Source: Methyloversatilis discipulorum
GTDB taxonomy: Bacteria > Pseudomonadota > Gammaproteobacteria > Burkholderiales > Rhodocyclaceae
DNA: 64,000 nt
Reading direction: 5' to 3'
NCBI RefSeq assembly: GCF_000385375.1
Contig: NZ_ARVV01000001.1
Location: forward strand, 1,674,001 to 1,738,000
Made by a program: the position numbers and the translations under genes. Below, one piece after another: positions 60,369 to 64,000 of this stretch; the stretch's first letter is position 1; every line of letters begins with the position of its first letter. A model generated the notes under the pieces. It made no database searches and was not told the DNA's origin. It worked only from the letters and a program-made list of their open reading frames with translations.

Positions 60369-60716
60369 CCTGACTCCTCTTTCAGTGTTGATCTGTCGTG
60401 TCGTCATCGCGGCCCCGCTTGTTTCGCGGACACAGGGTCGTGATGCGCACTGCAGGTTAGGCAGCACCTGGAGGTGTCGAAGGTTCAAAGCTCCCGCAGA
60501 ATCAGGGAGTCGATCCCGTTTTTCCGGACTGTTTCAGGGATGGACACTTAGTTGTCGAGGTCTGTAACAGACGGTGGTTCGGCAAGCTTTATGCCGGATG
60601 CGAGGCGGTCTGCCGGTTCCGTGCGACGATGGTCCTCGTCTTGCTTGCCTTGCTGCGCGGCGCCCGATTTCTGGCGCCGTCAACATATAGAAGATGCAAT
60701 GGAGGAGTTTGTCCCG
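60369..60716. other. divergent regulatory gap of the alcohol oxidation cluster
   Basis: These 348 bases between the leftward dehydrogenase and the rightward SoxYZ-like gene contain no gene. They hold a 13-base perfect palindrome (GTCTGTAACAGAC, 60560-60572). Two direct copies of TCAGGGA begin at 60502 and 60534, 32 bp apart. No sigma-54 motif was found here. Promoters for both directions should lie in this stretch. Confidence 0.5.
60560..60572. promoter_or_regulatory. 13-bp palindrome between divergent alcohol-oxidation genes
   Basis: GTCTGT-A-ACAGAC is perfectly symmetric. It lies about 190 bases from the dehydrogenase start and 145 from the SoxYZ-like gene, suitable for a regulator of one or both. 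Confidence 0.45.
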
Positions 60717-61472
60717 ATGAAGAAGGTAATGGCGGCCCTCGGGTTCGCGCTTGCGTTGGCTGGCGCTGTGCACGCGGCCGATGCCGATCCGCTGAATTCC
60801 TCGCGCTGGCCGGATCTGCAGCGCGAATATCTGAACGATGCGCCGGTCGCTTTCGATCCGCGCATCGAAGTGCTGGCGCCCAAGGTGGCCGAGGATTCGA
60901 TGAACGTGCCGGTGACCGTCAGGCTGAAGGGCTTGCCTGACGTCAAGCGCGTGCTGGTGATTGCCGACTTCAATCCCATCGTCAAGGTGCTCGACTTCCA
61001 GCCGCTGCTGGCGCAGCCCGGCCTGTCCTTCCGCATCAAGCTGCAGCAGGCGAGCCCGATCCGTGCGCTGGTGCAGACCGGCGACGGCAACTGGCTGGCC
61101 GGCGGGGTCTGGGTGGATGCGGCAGGCGGCGGCTGTACCGCACCGAGCACCGGTCGCAGCGCGCCGGACTGGGCGCAGAAGCTGAACCAGGTGCAGGGCA
61201 GGGTGTGGCGTGACGGACAGAACCAGCGGGTCCGTCTGCGCATCATGCATCCGATGGACACCGGTCTGGCACCCGGCATTCCGGCCTTCTTCATCGAACA
61301 GCTCGCCATCGTCGACGACAAGGGCGACGCCATGCTCAAGCTCGAGACCTTCGAGCCGCTGAGCGAGAACCCGGTGTTCTCGTTCGATCTGCCGGACACC
61401 GGCGCGGTGGCGCTGCGTGTCGTGGGCCGCGACAACAACGGCAATCGCATCGACGCCAAGGTGCAGCCATGA
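60717..61472 (+). CDS. quinoprotein-associated SoxYZ-like carrier protein
   Basis: This 251-aa exported protein has a signal peptide (1-20). A SoxY-like N-terminal domain (SSRWPDLQREYLNDAPVAFDPRIEVLAP) and a SoxZ-like C-terminal domain (VRLRIMHPMDTG; GRDNNGNRIDAKVQP) follow. The order matches the fused SoxYZ-like proteins that accompany PQQ dehydrogenases. The conserved cysteine of true SoxY carriers is not at the usual place; one Cys lies in GGGCTAPS. GGAGGAG upstream fixes the ATG at 60717. Its stop overlaps the metallohydrolase start. Confidence 0.87.
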   Translation: MKKVMAALGFALALAGAVHAADADPLNSSRWPDLQREYLNDAPVAFDPRIEVLAPKVAEDSMNVPVTVRLKGLPDVKRVLVIADFNPIVKVLDFQPLLAQPGLSFRIKLQQASPIRALVQTGDGNWLAGGVWVDAAGGGCTAPSTGRSAPDWAQKLNQVQGRVWRDGQNQRVRLRIMHPMDTGLAPGIPAFFIEQLAIVDDKGDAMLKLETFEPLSENPVFSFDLPDTGAVALRVVGRDNNGNRIDAKVQP

Positions 61473-62425
61473 TGGCCCGCCTCCTTGCTGCACTGGTCGC
61501 CCTCGCGCTGAGCTTCGCTGCACACGCGGCCACACCTTTCGACTATCGCCTGAAGCCGGAGAAGATCGCCGACGACACCTGGGTGCTGATCGGCAGCACC
61601 GAGGACATCACGCGCGCCAACGGCGGCAATATCGTCAACACCGCCTTCGTCGTCACCAAGGAGGGCGTGGTCGTGATCGACAGCGGCCCGTCGCGCCGTT
61701 ATGGCGAACAGATGAGGGCGGCCATCGCCCGCGTCACCGACAAGCCGGTCGTGCGCGTGTTCAACACACACCATCACCCCGATCACTTCCTCGGAAATCA
61801 GGCGTTCGCGGATGTTCCGATCGCCGCATTGCCCGCCACGCGGGCCGGTGAGCGTGACGACGGCGGCGCCTTCGCCGACAACATGTACCGGATGGCGGGC
61901 GACTGGGCATCTGGCACCGAGCCCCAGATTGCGCAGCAGGACGCGCAGCCGGGACGGCTGACGGTGGGCGGACACGAGTTCGAGCTGATCGCGCTCGAAG
62001 GACACACCGCCGGCGATCTGGCCATTCTCGATCACCGGACCGGCGTGCTGTTCGCCGGCGATCTGGTGTTCCTCGATCGCGCCCCGACCACGCCGCACGC
62101 GTCGGTGCAGCGCTGGCTGAAGTCGCTCGACGCGCTCGCTGCGCTGGGCGCAAAGAAGACGCTGCCCGGTCACGGTCCCGTGCATGCGGGTAGCGCCGGC
62201 ATCGAGCAGACGCGCGACTGGCTCAAGTGGCTTGATCAGACCCTGATGCAGTCAGCGGCAAACGGTCTCGACATGGCCGAGGTGATGCGCCTGCCGCTGC
62301 CCGAGCGCTTCGAGCGGATGCCGCTGGCGCGCAGCGAGTTCGAGCGTTCGGTCACCCACCTTTACGGTGCCTACGAGTTGCGCGCGCTGGACAGTGTTGC
62401 ACTGCCTGTGTTGCAACAAAAATGA
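61469..62425 (+). CDS. quinoprotein-relay zinc metallohydrolase
   Basis: This 318-aa exported protein has a signal peptide (1-21) and a metallo-beta-lactamase fold with HHHPDH (His101, His103, Asp105, His106), EGHTAGD and PGHGPVH. It belongs to the metallohydrolases found with SoxYZ-like carriers in PQQ clusters. Their role in the 'quinoprotein relay' is postulated but not proven. It overlaps the SoxYZ-like gene by ATGA. A weak hairpin terminator follows. Confidence 0.88.
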   Translation: MMARLLAALVALALSFAAHAATPFDYRLKPEKIADDTWVLIGSTEDITRANGGNIVNTAFVVTKEGVVVIDSGPSRRYGEQMRAAIARVTDKPVVRVFNTHHHPDHFLGNQAFADVPIAALPATRAGERDDGGAFADNMYRMAGDWASGTEPQIAQQDAQPGRLTVGGHEFELIALEGHTAGDLAILDHRTGVLFAGDLVFLDRAPTTPHASVQRWLKSLDALAALGAKKTLPGHGPVHAGSAGIEQTRDWLKWLDQTLMQSAANGLDMAEVMRLPLPERFERMPLARSEFERSVTHLYGAYELRALDSVALPVLQQK

Positions 62426-62433
62426 ACACCTGA

Positions 62434-62475
62434 CCCGTTTCGCATCGCAGGAGTGCGGTGCGAACGGGATTTTCT
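62434..62475 (+). terminator. weak terminator after the metallohydrolase gene
   Basis: CCCGTTTCGC pairs with GCGAACGGG (one bulged T) around a 16-base loop and is followed by ATTTTCT. It separates the metallohydrolase from the next promoter. Confidence 0.55.
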
Positions 62476-62488
62476 CCTTGTTTTGGGC

Positions 62489-62504
62489 TGGCCCGGTTTT
62501 TGCG
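62489..62504 (+). promoter_or_regulatory. sigma-54 promoter of the lanthanide-type dehydrogenase gene
   Basis: TGGCCC-GGTTT-TTGCG matches the -24/-12 consensus TGGCAC-N5-TTGCW with correct GG/GC spacing and a complete TTGC. It is 71 bases upstream of the dehydrogenase ATG, and the RNA would start near 62515. Confidence 0.65.
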
Positions 62505-62522
62505 GTCGGTCTCCTGCCGAAA

Positions 62523-62539
62523 AAGGGAACCATTCCCTT
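62523..62539. promoter_or_regulatory. inverted repeat in the lanthanide-type dehydrogenase leader
   Basis: AAGGGAA-cca-TTCCCTT lies just after the predicted sigma-54 start and 35 bases before the ATG. It could be an mRNA hairpin or an operator. Confidence 0.5.
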
Positions 62540-62574
62540 CGTGCAAGAGAGAAATTCACCAACGAGGAGGAAGT

Positions 62575-64000
62575 ATGAAAGGCTTGCGTAATTCCACGCT
62601 GTCCAGCCTGCTGGTTGCGGCGTTCGCCGCGATGGCAGCACCGCAGGTCATGGCCGGTGTGACCGACCGTGACATCGAAAACGACGCGAAGACGACCGGC
62701 GATGTGCTGTCCTGGGGCATGGGCACGGAAGGCCAGCGCTACAGCCCGCTCGACAAGATCAACGTCGGCAACGTCAAGAATCTGGTTCCGGTGTGGTCGT
62801 TCTCGTTCGGCGGCGAAAAGCAGCGCGGTCAGGAATCGCAGCCGCTCGTCGTCAATGGCAAGATGTTCGTTACGGGTTCCTACTCCCGCCTGTACGCACT
62901 CGATGCCAAGACCGGCGCCAAGCTGTGGCAATACGAGCACCGCCTGCCGGACGGCATCATGCCGTGCTGCGACGTGGTGAACCGCGGCGCCGCCGTGTAT
63001 GACAACCTGGTCATCTTCAGCACGCTGGACGCACAACTGGTCGCTCTCGACCAGAACACCGGCAAGGTCGTCTGGAAGGAAAAGATCGACGACTACCAGG
63101 CTGGTTACTCCAACACCGCAGCCCCGATCATCGCCAAGGGCCTGATCCTGACCGGCGTGTCCGGTGGTGAGTTCGGCATCGTCGGCCGCGTCGAGGCGCG
63201 TGATGCCAAGACGGGCAAGATGGTGTGGAGCCGTCCGACCGTCGAAGGTCACATGGGTTACAAGTACGATGCCGCCGGCAACAAGACGGAGAATGGCATC
63301 AGCGGCACCACCAACGCCACCTGGCAGGGCGACCTGTGGAAGACCGGCGGCGCGGCCACCTGGCTCGGCGGCTCCTACGACGCCAAGACCGGTCTGGCCT
63401 ATTTCGGCACCGGCAACCCGGCTCCGTGGAACAGCCACCTGCGTCCCGGCGACAACCTGTACTCGTGCGCGACCGTTGCCATCGACGTCGCCACCGGCCA
63501 GATCAAGTGGCACTTCCAGGGCACGCCGAACGACGGCTGGGACTATGACGGCGTGAACGAATTCGTCACGTTCGACATGAACGGCAAGCGCATGGGCGGC
63601 AAGGCCGACCGCAACGGCTTCTTCTACGTGCTGGACGCCAACACCGGCAAGTTCGAGCGCGGCTTCCCCTTCGTCAAGAAGATCACCTGGGCCAAGGGCC
63701 TGGATGCCAACGGCAAGCCGATCTTCGATCCGGCCAACCGTCCTGGCGACCCGTCCAAGGGCGCCGACGGCAAGAAGGGTGAAGTGGTGTTCTCCGCTCC
63801 GTCCTTCCTCGGCGGCAAGAACCAGATGCCGATGGCTTACAGCCCGGACACCGGCCTGTTCTACGTGCCGGCCAACGAGTGGGGCATGGAAATCTGGAAC
63901 GAGCCGATCACCTACAAGAAGGGTGCTGCATATCTGGGTGCCGGCTTCACCATCAAGACCATCGACGACAAGTACATCGGCGCGCTGCGCGCCGTCGATC
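62575..64000 (+). CDS. PQQ-dependent alcohol dehydrogenase, lanthanide type (PedH-like), cut by window end
   Basis: The first 475 codons are present. The product has a signal peptide (1-27), the [16 protein letters not shown] start of the propeller shared with the PedE-like enzyme, and the vicinal disulfide Cys131-Cys132 in [10 protein letters not shown]. In [12 protein letters not shown] the catalytic aspartate is Asp323. The residue two further is Asp325, the extra metal ligand that marks lanthanide-dependent quinoproteins (XoxF, PedH). ACGAGGAGG precedes the ATG. It is about 2 kb from its calcium-type counterpart and has its own sigma-54 promoter. The C-terminal 120-140 residues lie beyond the window. 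Confidence 0.92.
   Translation, partial: MKGLRNSTLSSLLVAAFAAMAAPQVMAGVTDRDIENDAKTTGDVLSWGMGTEGQRYSPLDKINVGNVKNLVPVWSFSFGGEKQRGQESQPLVVNGKMFVTGSYSRLYALDAKTGAKLWQYEHRLPDGIMPCCDVVNRGAAVYDNLVIFSTLDAQLVALDQNTGKVVWKEKIDDYQAGYSNTAAPIIAKGLILTGVSGGEFGIVGRVEARDAKTGKMVWSRPTVEGHMGYKYDAAGNKTENGISGTTNATWQGDLWKTGGAATWLGGSYDAKTGLAYFGTGNPAPWNSHLRPGDNLYSCATVAIDVATGQIKWHFQGTPNDGWDYDGVNEFVTFDMNGKRMGGKADRNGFFYVLDANTGKFERGFPFVKKITWAKGLDANGKPIFDPANRPGDPSKGADGKKGEVVFSAPSFLGGKNQMPMAYSPDTGLFYVPANEWGMEIWNEPITYKKGAAYLGAGFTIKTIDDKYIGALRAVD

Noticed and set aside
60369..60550. Sigma-54 promoter for the calcium-type dehydrogenase
   Set aside because: No GG/GC pair with correct spacing and flanking bases was found on the minus strand upstream of 60368.

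Overview
The window is high-GC chromosomal DNA, most likely from a betaproteobacterium related to Rhodocyclales such as Methyloversatilis. This is inferred from gene content: a System I cytochrome c maturation operon, a PEP-CTERM exported protein, REP palindromes, sigma-54 and sigma-28 type promoters, and a PQQ alcohol oxidation cluster with both a calcium-type and a lanthanide-type dehydrogenase. Nearly all genes use strong GC-rich third positions. The exception is an AT-rich island at about 1.75-3.4 kb.

Region 1 (1-3.4 kb) is accessory DNA. It holds the C-terminal end of a Fic/Doc toxin, a decayed vapBC toxin-antitoxin pair, an AraC regulator lacking its N-terminal half and a small unknown gene. 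Next to them is a reverse transcriptase of the antiviral DRT2 (UG2) type, with a structured non-coding leader that probably carries the RNA template. Inside that leader a 99-nt segment bounded by ACA triplets stays open if joined head to tail, as expected of a DRT2-type endless 'neo' reading frame. Region 2 (3.4-7.9 kb) is a minus-strand cyanate operon: a DJ-1/isonitrile-hydratase-like protein, a nitrate/taurine-type ABC importer and cyanase.

Region 3 (8-15 kb) has a PEP-CTERM protein, clustered REP elements, a HAD phosphatase and two two-component systems. One of these is NtrC-like. Beside it, on the other strand, a sigma-54 promoter, a stable stem-loop and a perfect intrinsic terminator outline an unannotated sRNA of about 138 nt. 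Region 4 (15-22 kb) is the complete ccmABCDEFGHI operon. Region 5 (22-45.4 kb) is mostly housekeeping: roxA, rlmD, a Bax-inhibitor-1 protein, tRNA-Ser, rhlE, rlmM, an aldo/keto reductase, a ugpB-like/ugpQ glycerophosphodiester cluster, a NarL-type two-component system, glpK, a flavin oxidoreductase, alaS, two HDOD proteins and a phosphomannomutase.

Region 6 (45.5-57.2 kb) has a TetR regulator with two matched operators facing etfB-etfA and a long acyl-CoA dehydrogenase. It continues with DctSR-type sensor and regulator genes next to a dctPQM TRAP transporter, then a chemoreceptor behind a sigma-28 promoter. Region 7 (57.2-64 kb) is the PQQ alcohol oxidation cluster. A calcium-type dehydrogenase, a pentapeptide protein and a PedF-like cytochrome c run leftward. 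A SoxYZ-like carrier, a metallohydrolase and a lanthanide-type dehydrogenase, cut by the window end and preceded by a sigma-54 promoter, run rightward. The ccm operon would supply the covalent haem needed by the PedF-like cytochrome.
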